Source of the DNA: Egerieimonas sp900552095
Lineage (GTDB): Bacteria; Bacillota; Clostridia; Lachnospirales; Lachnospiraceae
Length of the DNA stretch: 11,244 nucleotides
Assembly (NCBI GenBank): GCA_902469965.1
Contig: CABREP010000062.1
Location: 1-11,244 of the forward strand
Direction of reading: 5' to 3'
In this document: one piece after another, positions 1 to 5,847 of the stretch
Position numbering within the stretch: position 1 is the first letter of the stretch
Layout: each line of letters starts with the position of its first letter
The notes under the pieces: generated by a model
What the model saw: the letters and a program-made list of their open reading frames with translations, nothing else
Told to the model about the DNA's origin: nothing
The model's database searches: none
Translations under genes and position numbers: made by a program

Positions 1-118
1 TGATTTCTACGGGAGATTCGTATTTTAAGGTTTAGAGCCTAGAAATCGGTATTAAGCGACAGCCCCTTTTTCTTTTGCTATTGCATTAAGGTTCATTCAG
101 CCATAAATTCGGATAAAC

Positions 119-784
119 TCAGATCCGGTGATATTTGGGACTGTGGGCATGCTGCCGGATTGGAATGGGTCGGTAGATCACTGCATAAGTTGCCAGTGAC
201 AGCATGATTCCCCAGAATACATCGTATACGGAATGCTGTTTTAAAAACATGGTGGACAGTATGATTGAGATTGTGAGAATCACAGAACCATACCGCACGA
301 AAGGCTTTTTCTTCAGGCCGGGACAGTTTGTAATCGCACAGCAGCATGCAATAGAATTAAAAACATGGATACTGGGAAATACATTAGTGGGAGTATCATG
401 GCTGTACACATAATTTACCAGGTGAGTGAAAATATTGGTGTCGGCCAGAGCCTCCGGGCGAAGATTCAGTCCATTGGGATAGATATAGGAAATAATTAAA
501 AACAAAGTCATCCCGATGGCCAGATTTGCAGCAAGTCTGTAATATTCCTGACGGCTGTTGTTAAAAAGCGCAAAATAAAGAACGGTCAGTACAATATAAG
601 CAAACCACAGGAGATAGGGAACAACAAAATATTCGCAAAAAGGAATGATATCATCCAGCGGAGAGTGTATCACGTGGTAGTTGCTGATCACAGAACGTTC
701 CAGCAGAGTAAAACAGATCATATAAAAGATTCCGTACAGCGGAATCAGAAGAGTGTGTCCATATTTCTTGAAGAAGAGTTTCAA
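119..784 (-). CDS. PAP2-family membrane phosphatase
   Basis: Integral membrane protein of about 221 aa from the PAP2 (type 2 phosphatidic acid phosphatase) superfamily, whose members remove phosphate from lipid phosphates at the membrane. Five to six hydrophobic segments are visible. The second signature appears as PSIHV and the third as KQHSVYDV, giving the two histidines and the aspartate expected at the active site. The first signature is only partly kept (NLRP, without the usual lysine), as in the AUR1-like branch. Start choice: an ATG at 802 has no Shine-Dalgarno, whereas TTG at 784 follows AGGAG at a 7-base spacing, so the protein probably begins MKLFFKKYG. It has its own consensus promoter and lies downstream of the lipid kinase on the same strand, suggesting shared lipid metabolism. 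The exact substrate cannot be told. Confidence 0.85.
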   Translation of the reverse strand: MKLFFKKYGHTLLIPLYGIFYMICFTLLERSVISNYHVIHSPLDDIIPFCEYFVVPYLLWFAYIVLTVLYFALFNNSRQEYYRLAANLAIGMTLFLIISYIYPNGLNLRPEALADTNIFTHLVNYVYSHDTPTNVFPSIHVFNSIACCCAITNCPGLKKKPFVRYGSVILTISIILSTMFLKQHSVYDVFWGIMLSLATYAVIYRPIPIRQHAHSPKYHRI

Positions 785-833
785 GAGATCACTCCTTTCC
801 ATTATTATGTAATATCCAACAATGCATAATCGG

Positions 834-861
834 ATTATAGCACAGAAAGGGTGATTGTCAA
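834..861 (-). promoter_or_regulatory. Consensus sigma-A promoter of the PAP2 gene
   Basis: On the minus strand there is a perfect -35 TTGACA (861-856) and a perfect -10 TATAAT (839-834) separated by 16 bases. The -10 lies 49 bases before the TTG start at 784. This is the best promoter match in the window and suggests strong vegetative expression independent of the lipid kinase upstream. Confidence 0.8.
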
Positions 862-910
862 GAAGCTGGCAAATATCTTAAGAAAAGTTTCATGAAATGG
901 ATGCAGGAGG

Positions 911-960
911 AAAAGAGCGCGCCCTGCAAATTTTTATGTGTCAGAACTGACGCGCGCTCT
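911..960 (-). terminator. Possible terminator hairpin of the lipid kinase gene
   Basis: AGAGCGCGC (960-952 read on the minus strand) pairs perfectly with GCGCGCTCT (922-914), followed by four T and then CC. The loop is long (29 bases), contains the stop codon at 943-941 and holds a small GTCAG/CTGAC inner stem. The T-tract is short, so termination may be weak. Confidence 0.4.
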
Positions 961-1882
961 GTTTCCGGGAGGAGATAACCGGAAGCTGCTGGGGCCGCAG
1001 GTCTGCTGTGAGACGGTTTCCGATACCGGCGGATTCGCCGTCCTGGTGGATGGGAACCGGGTGGCTGGAAATGAGTTCCGCCCTGCGGCAGCGGAAAATC
1101 GTGACTCCTTTTATTCCGGTATGACGGGCAAAAAGAGCGGTGGGGAAGCAGAACAGCAGCTTTAACTTGGATACCTTATGGACCAGGATCACATCGAGAA
1201 AACCGTCGTCAGAGCGGGCTGCCGGACAGAAGCAAAAGCCGCCGCCCTCGAACGGCTGATTCATAACGGCGGCAAAATATACTTTTTCATAGGTCTGCGT
1301 TTTTCCGTCCAGCGTAAGGGAGAGGGTGAAGGGTCGGAAGGAAAATAAGAGTCTGACGGCGAGGAAGGCATAGGTAAGTTTTCCCATATGGATCCGGTTG
1401 AGTACGGCTTTCATCCGGGAAGAGAGCGCCGCGTGGCAGATAGCTGCGTCGAAGCCCATTCCACAGCTGATCCCGAAGGCGCCTGTCCGATTTTCTGCCC
1501 GGATTGTGCCCACATCCATGGGGATCGGTTTCGGGCGGGAGAGAAGCAGCTTCAGGGCTTCTTTCGGATTTTTTGGAATCTCCATACCTCTGGCAAAGTC
1601 ATTTCCGGATCCGGCAGGAATGTAGGCAAAAAATATCGGGGAATCGAAGGGGATTCCGGTAAGCACTTCCTGAATCGTGCCGTCTCCGCCAATGACCGTG
1701 AGAAAATCTCCGGGAGCGGCCTGGCTGCAGATGTTTTTTGCCAGTTTTGTCGCGTGTCCTCGGTATTCTGTAAAAAAATGGTGGTACGGAAGTTTTTTCT
1801 GGTTTATTTTTGCCTGCACCTGCTGCCATACTTCAGCGCCCATCCCGGTGCGGGATTTGGGATTTATGATAAAATAGTACAT
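941..1882 (-). CDS. Diacylglycerol kinase family lipid kinase (YegS/DagK type)
   Basis: Cytoplasmic or peripheral-membrane enzyme of 313 aa, the usual length for the soluble DgkB/YegS family, which transfers phosphate from ATP to diacylglycerol or a related lipid. The N-terminal catalytic domain has the nucleotide-binding GGDGT at residues 65-69 and the GSGNDFAR motif at 91-98. The C-terminal half is the beta-rich domain with MNQPFEGGG and a late DGE-type motif. The ATG is preceded by GGAGG at a 7-base spacing. It is transcribed divergently from the split amidase and recombinase, and lies upstream of the PAP2 gene on the same strand; kinase and phosphatase would act on the same class of lipids. 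The gene appears intact. Exact substrate is unknown. Confidence 0.9.
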   Translation of the reverse strand: MYYFIINPKSRTGMGAEVWQQVQAKINQKKLPYHHFFTEYRGHATKLAKNICSQAAPGDFLTVIGGDGTIQEVLTGIPFDSPIFFAYIPAGSGNDFARGMEIPKNPKEALKLLLSRPKPIPMDVGTIRAENRTGAFGISCGMGFDAAICHAALSSRMKAVLNRIHMGKLTYAFLAVRLLFSFRPFTLSLTLDGKTQTYEKVYFAAVMNQPFEGGGFCFCPAARSDDGFLDVILVHKVSKLKLLFCFPTALFARHTGIKGVTIFRCRRAELISSHPVPIHQDGESAGIGNRLTADLRPQQLPVISSRKQSARQF

Positions 1883-1903
1883 AATTCGACCTCCAGTGAG
1901 GAT

Positions 1904-1932
1904 ATTGTATCATTTTTTTTAGCAGGGAACAA
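1904..1932 (-). promoter_or_regulatory. Probable sigma-A promoter of the lipid kinase
   Basis: On the minus strand, TTGTTC (1932-1927), a 17-base spacer containing an A8 tract, and TACAAT (1909-1904). The -10 matches 5 of 6 consensus bases; the -35 keeps only TTG. It lies about 22 bases before the ATG and directs transcription away from the amidase. Confidence 0.5.
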
Positions 1933-1946
1933 GAAAAAGGGAGGGG

Positions 1947-1974
1947 ACAAAAAAAGAAAAAACTGCATATGCTG
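1947..1974 (+). promoter_or_regulatory. Candidate sigma-K (mother-cell) promoter of the split amidase and recombinase
   Basis: The plus strand has AC at 1947-1948, then 17 bases, then CATATGCT at 1966-1973. The known Bacillus sigma-K consensus is AC at -35 and CATA-N3-TA at -10 with about this spacing; only the final A is missing (G here). A start site near 1979-1981 would leave a leader of about 22 bases containing GGGAG. No convincing sigma-A promoter is visible for this gene. The motif is short, so support comes mainly from its position and from the CwlC-like target gene. Confidence 0.45.
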
Positions 1975-2002
1975 TAGGGAGAAGATTTGCGGGAGAAAAG
2001 AT

Positions 2003-2034
2003 ATGGCGTATAAAATTGCAGTAGATGCAGGCCA
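2003..2034 (+). other. First 32 bases of the interrupted amidase gene
   Basis: This encodes MAYKIAVDAG plus the first two bases of the next codon. It is the usual opening of a leaderless Amidase_3 protein, where a hydrophobic strand leads into D-(P/A)-G-H-G-G. The reading breaks exactly before the zinc-ligand histidine. The missing continuation, HGGEDPGAVYQGRREKDD, is found at 5857 onward. The ATG has GGGAG 7 bases upstream. In the present arrangement the same codons serve as the N-terminus of the recombinase. Confidence 0.88.
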
Positions 2035-3640
2035 GCCTGGAGAAAGAATAGGAAAAATTTACCGGACAGCACTTTATATCCGTCTGTCTCAGGAAGATGG
2101 GGATAAAGAAGAGAGCGACAGTATAGCAAATCAGAGGAAGCTGCTGGAACGGTTCTGCCGGGAGCGAGAGGATCTGCAGATCTGTGAGTATTATGTGGAT
2201 GACGGGTATACGGGGACAGATTTTGAACGCCCGGCATTTCTTCGCATGATGCGTGATCTGAGGGCGGGGCGGGCCGACTGTGTGGCAGTAAAAGATCTCT
2301 CCCGTTTTGGAAGAAATTATATTGATACAGGGCGTTATCTGGAGCGTGTTTTTCCCGGGATGGGAGTGCGCTTTATTGCAGTTACGGATGGAATTGACAG
2401 TGTGGGAAAGGAATATAATATGCTCCTGCCCATCAAAAATATCTTTAATGAGCAGTATGCCAGGGATATTTCCAGAAAAGTTCACGCTGCGGTGGAAGCA
2501 AAACAGAGAGCCGGGGAATTTGTCGGCGCCTTTGCCTGTTACGGTTACCAGAAATCGCCGGAGAATCATGGAAGACTGGTGATCGATCCGGCAGCGGCGC
2601 AGGTGGTTCGGCGGATTTACCGTCTTTATCTGGACGGATACGGAAAAAGAGAGATTGCCGGGATTCTGAACCGGGAGGGAATTCCTTCCCCTGTGCAGTA
2701 TAAGGCGCTCAAAGGGGAGCGATATACGGGAAGAGGAGGAGAGCGGGGGTGGACGTATTCTTCTGTGCATAAGATTCTGGGAAGAGAAACTTACTGCGGC
2801 AGTCTGGTGCAGGGGACGAAGAAAAGGTATCTGAGGGGGAAACAAAGGGCGGTTCCGAAGGAGGAGTGGATCGTGGTAGACGACACCCAGGAACCGGTGA
2901 TCGATCGGGAGGTCTGGCAGGAGGCGCAGAAGCGTCAGAAAGGGGCAGCGGGTGGAAGAACCTGCCAAAAGAGTGGGAGAAGAAGCGTATTTGCGGGATT
3001 TCTGTGCTGCGGAGACTGCGGGGCGGCTCTGGTGCGTCAGAGTTATAAGAAGAAAAACGGAGAAGAAGAAGTCTCTTACGCTTGCGGTACGTATCGGAGA
3101 ATGGGAAAGGGGTACTGTACGCCTCACAGGATCTGGGAAAAAGTTCTGGAGGATCTGATCTGGGAGGAATTCTGGAATCTGGAAAAGGGGTGCAAAGAGA
3201 GGGAAGAAATACTCCGGCGCTGTGCGGGAGGATCCGGCGGAAGGGAGAGCGGAGAGGAGAAGGCGATCCGGCAGCGGCTGGAGCGGACAGAAAAAAAGAA
3301 AAAGTTCTGCTATGAGGATTACAGGGAGGGGATTCTTGACAGAAAAGATTTTCTGGAATACAGAGAGGGATATGAGAAACAGGAGAGGTTTTTGGTGGAA
3401 CAGCTACGGAAGATACGGGAGAGAGGAGAGGAAAAAGAAAGGATCATAGAGGAGGACTGGGCGAAAAAGCTGTTGGCCGGAGAGCGGTTCTGCAGTCTGG
3501 AGGAAGGGATCCTGCAGGCGATGGTGGAGAAAATTACGGTGTATGATCCGAAAAAGATAGAGATTGTCTATAAAATGAAAGCGGGGACTGCAGCGGATAA
3601 AAAGATGCTGCAGTCCCCGGGAAGTATCGTTAATCAGTAA
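2003..3640 (+). CDS. Large serine recombinase, translated from the amidase start codon
   Basis: Site-specific DNA recombinase of 545 aa (TnpX/TndX-like style), expected to cut and rejoin the element's att sites through a serine-DNA bond. The resolvase domain spans residues 22-165, with YIRLSQED giving catalytic Ser29 and later KDLSRFGRN. The Recombinase domain is around 185-285, a zinc ribbon (CCGDCG, then YACG and YC) at about 333-370, and a charged coiled coil at about 400-480. Residues 1-10 (MAYKIAVDAG) are amidase sequence; the element's own coding begins at QPGERIGK. Between the junction and Ser29 there is no ATG, GTG or TTG, so this start is the only canonical one. The open frame extends left to 1388, but that part is antisense to the lipid kinase. 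The last 11 bases overlap the convergent repressor gene. It should excise the element around it. Confidence 0.93.
   Translation: MAYKIAVDAGQPGERIGKIYRTALYIRLSQEDGDKEESDSIANQRKLLERFCREREDLQICEYYVDDGYTGTDFERPAFLRMMRDLRAGRADCVAVKDLSRFGRNYIDTGRYLERVFPGMGVRFIAVTDGIDSVGKEYNMLLPIKNIFNEQYARDISRKVHAAVEAKQRAGEFVGAFACYGYQKSPENHGRLVIDPAAAQVVRRIYRLYLDGYGKREIAGILNREGIPSPVQYKALKGERYTGRGGERGWTYSSVHKILGRETYCGSLVQGTKKRYLRGKQRAVPKEEWIVVDDTQEPVIDREVWQEAQKRQKGAAGGRTCQKSGRRSVFAGFLCCGDCGAALVRQSYKKKNGEEEVSYACGTYRRMGKGYCTPHRIWEKVLEDLIWEEFWNLEKGCKEREEILRRCAGGSGGRESGEEKAIRQRLERTEKKKKFCYEDYREGILDRKDFLEYREGYEKQERFLVEQLRKIRERGEEKERIIEEDWAKKLLAGERFCSLEEGILQAMVEKITVYDPKKIEIVYKMKAGTAADKKMLQSPGSIVNQ
2024..2043 (+). other. attL, left recombination junction
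   Basis: The order is GATGCA, ggc, CA (2033-2034), gcc, TGGAGA (2038-2043). The left side is amidase codons for D-A-G; the right side is element. TGGAGA sits three bases from the CA dinucleotide, the same place as in attR. The common stretch with attR is CCA (2032-2034 here), and the CA pair is central in the dyad, so CA is the likely 2-base crossover core. Confidence 0.8.
3583..3618 (-). terminator. Hairpin terminator of the repressor gene inside the recombinase 3' end
   Basis: A perfect 12-bp inverted repeat, GGGGACTGCAGC (3583-3594) and GCTGCAGTCCCC (3607-3618), with a 12-base loop. On the minus strand it starts 11 bases after the repressor's stop codon and is followed by the T-rich GCTTTCATTTTATAG, so it probably ends repressor transcription. 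On the plus strand there is no T-tract. The bases also encode the last part of the recombinase. Confidence 0.6.
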
Positions 3641-4370
3641 GTTCGTAGGAGCCGTAGATTTGGCCGACAATTGTCCCCAGACATTGAAAGTCATCATGGA
3701 CTGTGACCGGAATATCCGGATCCGTCACATTTAAAGAGTGAAGCTGGCAGAGATTTTTCTTTTTGAAAAGAGTTCTGATGTAGCAGACTCCGTTGACTGA
3801 GAAGATTCCCATCTCATTGTGCTGAGCCGGGCGTTTCTGGAGAGCTACAATATCCAGCTTTTTGAAAATAGGTTCATAGGAATTGACCTGAACCTGCAAG
3901 CAAAAGTCAGTATTTGGAGGAATATGCTTTTGGGGAACCCGTATGCTTCTGGAGGTTACCTGCATGAGAAAGCCTCCGTGACTTTTGCGGATACCGGGCT
4001 GGAAGCAGGGGCAACATTGATACTCCTGTTTCTGAAGTCTGGTATGCTCGGCATCAACAACCATGCGGATGAGTCGTTTTCCGTCTTCTGTGAGATTGCG
4101 GTATTTGGCAATCGATTTCATCTCTTCCATAGTGAGCTCCTGCCCATAATAGAGGGAGGTAGTTGCCTGAGCTAGATAGTCCTGATACAGATAGTTGGCA
4201 TCGATATCGAGAGCAATCATCAGGGCGATTAGAGTATCAGGTTTTGGATAGCTGATGTCATTTTCATAGTTGGCGATGGCCGAAGGAGTGACGTGGATTT
4301 TTTCAGCCAGCTGATTTCGGGAGAGGTTTTGCTCCTGTCTGCGGCTGCGCAGTTTTTCACCAATTACCAT
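3630..4370 (-). CDS. XRE-S24 (LexA/CI-like) repressor with altered peptidase dyad
   Basis: Transcription factor of 246 aa. Residues 4-62 form an XRE helix-turn-helix (LSRNQLAEKIHVTPSAIANYE). Residues about 135-235 resemble the S24 peptidase/dimerisation domain of LexA and phage CI. The catalytic serine is kept (Ser164 in NSYEP, where GDSMEP is usual), but the lysine position reads CYIRTL, with Arg199 instead of Lys. The self-cleavage that normally inactivates such repressors may therefore be lost. An odd CCPC cluster sits at 119-122 in the linker. The start at ATG 4370 is fixed by AAGGAGG six bases upstream; the frame extends further up without an RBS. It is divergent from the 31-aa ORF, and its 3' end overlaps the recombinase by 11 bases. 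It probably keeps element genes quiet. Confidence 0.85.
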   Translation of the reverse strand: MVIGEKLRSRRQEQNLSRNQLAEKIHVTPSAIANYENDISYPKPDTLIALMIALDIDANYLYQDYLAQATTSLYYGQELTMEEMKSIAKYRNLTEDGKRLIRMVVDAEHTRLQKQEYQCCPCFQPGIRKSHGGFLMQVTSRSIRVPQKHIPPNTDFCLQVQVNSYEPIFKKLDIVALQKRPAQHNEMGIFSVNGVCYIRTLFKKKNLCQLHSLNVTDPDIPVTVHDDFQCLGTIVGQIYGSYELTD

Positions 4371-4401
4371 GAGAAGCCTCCTTGCCAAGTTGTACAAGTT
4401 C

Positions 4402-4430
4402 AGTATACTACAATTTTCTTTGAAAAGCAA
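4402..4430 (-). promoter_or_regulatory. Probable promoter of the XRE-S24 repressor
   Basis: On the minus strand, TTGCTT (4430-4425), 17 bases, then TATACT (4407-4402). The -10 matches 5 of 6 consensus bases. The inverted GAAAATTG operator-like half-site at 4411-4418 lies in the spacer, so a protein bound there would block this promoter. Confidence 0.55.
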
Positions 4431-4459
4431 ATGATTTTACAAGAAAATTGTGAAAATTG
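4410..4459. promoter_or_regulatory. Operator-like GAAAATTG repeats between divergent promoters
   Basis: ACAATTTTCTT (4410-4420) and AAGAAAATTGT (4441-4451) form a perfect 11-bp inverted repeat with centres 31 bases apart, about three helical turns. A third copy of GAAAATTG follows directly at 4452-4459, nine bases after the second. The cluster sits between the leftward repressor promoter and the rightward TTGACT, where a CI-type repressor would be expected to bind. Confidence 0.5.
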
Positions 4460-4460
4460 G

Positions 4461-4489
4461 TTGACTTTTCAGGAAATCTGTTGTAGTCT
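4461..4489 (+). promoter_or_regulatory. Possible rightward promoter for the 31-aa ORF
   Basis: TTGACT (4461-4466), a 17-base spacer and TAGTCT (4484-4489). The -35 matches 5 of 6 bases and the -10 only 3 of 6. The -35 begins two bases after the last GAAAATTG repeat, so it could be repressed by a protein bound there. Confidence 0.35.
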
Positions 4490-4548
4490 GTAAAAGACAT
4501 CTTGAGTTGTACTGGAATAAATTGTTTTACTGCACGGAGGAGCTAGTG

Positions 4549-4644
4549 ATGAAAGTTCAGATCATCCAAATGATACAGGAGGCAGACGGAACTCAGATTG
4601 AATGTATCTATGAGTTTATAAAAGCCTTTCCAGATATATCTTAG
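4549..4644 (+). CDS. 31-aa small protein of the element
   Basis: Short ORF encoding MKVQIIQMIQEADGTQ and then IECIYEFIKAFPDIS. The ATG follows CGGAGG at about 9 bases. The pattern of I/M-rich helix, acidic turn and I-Y-x-F-I-K near the C-terminus resembles small helical proteins that often sit beside XRE regulators in Clostridia elements; that comparison is from memory and no function is known. It is divergent from the XRE-S24 repressor and its stop overlaps the stop of the convergent second XRE gene by 3-4 bases. The strong ribosome binding site and tight fit between regulators argue that it is real. It could be a small anti-repressor or partner, but nothing in the sequence shows this. Confidence 0.55.
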   Translation: MKVQIIQMIQEADGTQIECIYEFIKAFPDIS

Positions 4645-5012
4645 TCCGAATCGGGAGCAGAGAGAAAATGGATGAATTTTTCCAGAACTTTCCAGTCACT
4701 GTCATCAAGTTTTGAGAGAGCCAGGATCAGTCGCTTTTTGAAGGAACTGGCATCTTCGCGCAGTACTTGTCCAAACCATTTAGAAAGAGTTATGTCAGGA
4801 GTCGTTTCTATATACATATCTCCCTGGCCGGTCCGGAGCCAGGTTTCACTGATATTAAATTCGTGGCATAGGGATCTGACAATCGCGTCGATAGGAGTAC
4901 GTTCGCTTGTCTCATAAGTGGCGATGGTATTTCGGGAGACACCGATTCTTCGGGCAAATTCCTGCTGAGTCAGTCCAGTATTTTGTCTTACAGCCTTTAT
5001 CCTATTTTTCAA
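4641..5012 (-). CDS. Second XRE-family transcriptional regulator
   Basis: DNA-binding protein of about 123 aa. Residues 5-58 are a clear Cro/CI-type helix-turn-helix (LTQQEFARRIGVSRNTIATYE), followed by EFNISETWLRTGQGDMY, a common ending of this domain in phage and element regulators. The C-terminal 60 residues are helical and acidic and may mediate dimerisation. Start choice: the frame runs up to 5072, but TTG at 5012 is preceded by AGGAGG with 7 bases, which is much better than the upstream ATGs. It is transcribed toward the 31-aa ORF and divergently from the Spo0A-C gene, so it may control that promoter region. It has no peptidase domain. Confidence 0.85.
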   Translation of the reverse strand: MKNRIKAVRQNTGLTQQEFARRIGVSRNTIATYETSERTPIDAIVRSLCHEFNISETWLRTGQGDMYIETTPDITLSKWFGQVLREDASSFKKRLILALSKLDDSDWKVLEKFIHFLSAPDSD

Positions 5013-5043
5013 TTTTCCCCCTCCTTTAGGAAGTATTTTAATC

Positions 5044-5072
5044 ATAGTAATGGAATGTGGCTGTATTGTCAA
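5044..5072 (-). promoter_or_regulatory. Probable sigma-A promoter of the second XRE gene
   Basis: On the minus strand, TTGACA (5072-5067), 17 bases, and TACTAT (5049-5044). The -35 is perfect and the -10 matches 4 of 6 bases. ATCATA/TATGAT arms at 5041-5046 and 5075-5080 flank it as a loose dyad. No convincing promoter was found for the rightward Spo0A-C gene in 5013-5175. Confidence 0.55.
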
Positions 5073-5175
5073 TATATGATTTGATCCAGTGAATGTTGCA
5101 AAGAAACAAAATAAAGTTGCGATGCGTCTTTTGGGGTTGGAGGAAAAGAGAGGATATTATGAAGGAGAAAGTGAA

Positions 5176-5676
5176 ATGCAGAATGATGTGGTAGATGTAT
5201 TGTTAAATATTGGGGTACCGGCTGGGGTGAAAGGATTCAGTTATATTTGCGACGCAATGGAGATCTTTGATGAAGATGCGTATTACAGAGGAGGTAAGAT
5301 CTGTGCGCTTTATGAGGAAATTGCAAAGAGGAGGGAAACAACTGCTTCCAGGGTAGAGCGGGCGATCCGCCATGCGTTTGAGGCTGCAATTAATAAGGGA
5401 AACCAGGAAATGGTAGAGCATTATCTGGATACGATAAATACACAGAACTGTAATTTACTTCGGACGTTGTATTTGAGATTGAGCCAGGAAAAGAAAAGAG
5501 GCAGAGGGACGGCAGAATGCGATACAGATCACTGTGAATTGCGCAAACAGATTTATCAGGAAATGATGGAAGCATTTATTGAGGAGGTGGACAGGCTTTT
5601 GAAAAATTTTTCACCGATGGATCAGGGCGAACTTTTGAAAATAAGGGAAGGTATGAGAAAGCAGGATCTGGCGTAA
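5176..5676 (+). CDS. Stand-alone Spo0A C-terminal-domain protein
   Basis: Predicted DNA-binding protein of 166 aa. Residues 5-80 match the Spo0A effector domain: VVDVLLNIGVPAGVKGF and the recognition-helix signature TTASRVERAIRHAFEAA at about 55-71, almost the same as in Spo0A itself. The Spo0A receiver domain is absent, so phosphorelay control would not apply. Residues 80-166 are a charged helical extension with no recognised family. Start choice: the frame is open from GTG 5089, but that has no ribosome binding site, while ATG 5176 follows AAGGAG and begins just before the domain. It lies in an apparent two-gene unit with the 45-aa ORF 33 bases downstream, ending at attR. Inference: it ties the element to the sporulation programme, or it could act as an accessory recombination factor. 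Confidence 0.88.
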   Translation: MQNDVVDVLLNIGVPAGVKGFSYICDAMEIFDEDAYYRGGKICALYEEIAKRRETTASRVERAIRHAFEAAINKGNQEMVEHYLDTINTQNCNLLRTLYLRLSQEKKRGRGTAECDTDHCELRKQIYQEMMEAFIEEVDRLLKNFSPMDQGELLKIREGMRKQDLA

Positions 5677-5709
5677 AGTGTAGAGAAAGCAAGGGAGGAA
5701 GAGAAGGAT

Positions 5710-5847
5710 ATGGGGAAAAAAGAAGAAGGGTTTCAGGTAGAACGGAAATTTCTGGAAAATTATTCCGGGGAGGAGTGTATGGTTCGGATTATCCGTTCGC
5801 AGATTGAAAAGCAGCGGATCAGAAAGAATAAAAACCGGCGCAGATAA
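5710..5847 (+). CDS. 45-aa basic protein next to attR
   Basis: Small ORF starting MGKKEEGFQVERKFLENYS and ending in a very basic tail, IEKQRIRKNKNRRR. An upstream GGAGG lies 11 bases from the ATG, and AAGGAT sits closer. The family is not recognised. It follows the Spo0A-C gene by 33 bases, and its stop codon lies directly against the TCTCCA arm of attR. It shares a frame with the amidase remainder, separated only by TAA at 5845-5847. Small basic proteins encoded beside att sites are often recombination directionality factors or excisionases, which makes this a candidate, by position and charge only. It could equally be a DNA-binding accessory protein. Confidence 0.6.
   Translation: MGKKEEGFQVERKFLENYSGEECMVRIIRSQIEKQRIRKNKNRRR

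Noticed and set aside
1..118. Left-edge sequence before the PAP2 stop codon
   Set aside because: No gene, RNA or clear terminator stem could be supported; a short T-run at 65-75 lacks a hairpin.
855..861. TTGTCAA as a Spo0A box
   Set aside because: It is the reverse complement of the consensus -35 TTGACAA of the PAP2 promoter; the same is true at 5066-5072, so the resemblance is expected by chance.
1388..2002. Leftward extension of the recombinase open frame to a 750-aa protein
   Set aside because: This part runs antisense through the lipid kinase gene, has no recombinase features, and ATG 2003 has its own ribosome binding site.
1919..3127. 402-aa open frame on the minus strand
   Set aside because: It is a shadow of the recombinase in the opposite strand, with no recognisable domain and no ribosome binding site.
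5089..5175. GTG 5089 start for the Spo0A-C protein
   Set aside because: It has no Shine-Dalgarno, and the extra 29 residues have no match to the domain. ATG 5176 has AAGGAG and starts at the domain edge.
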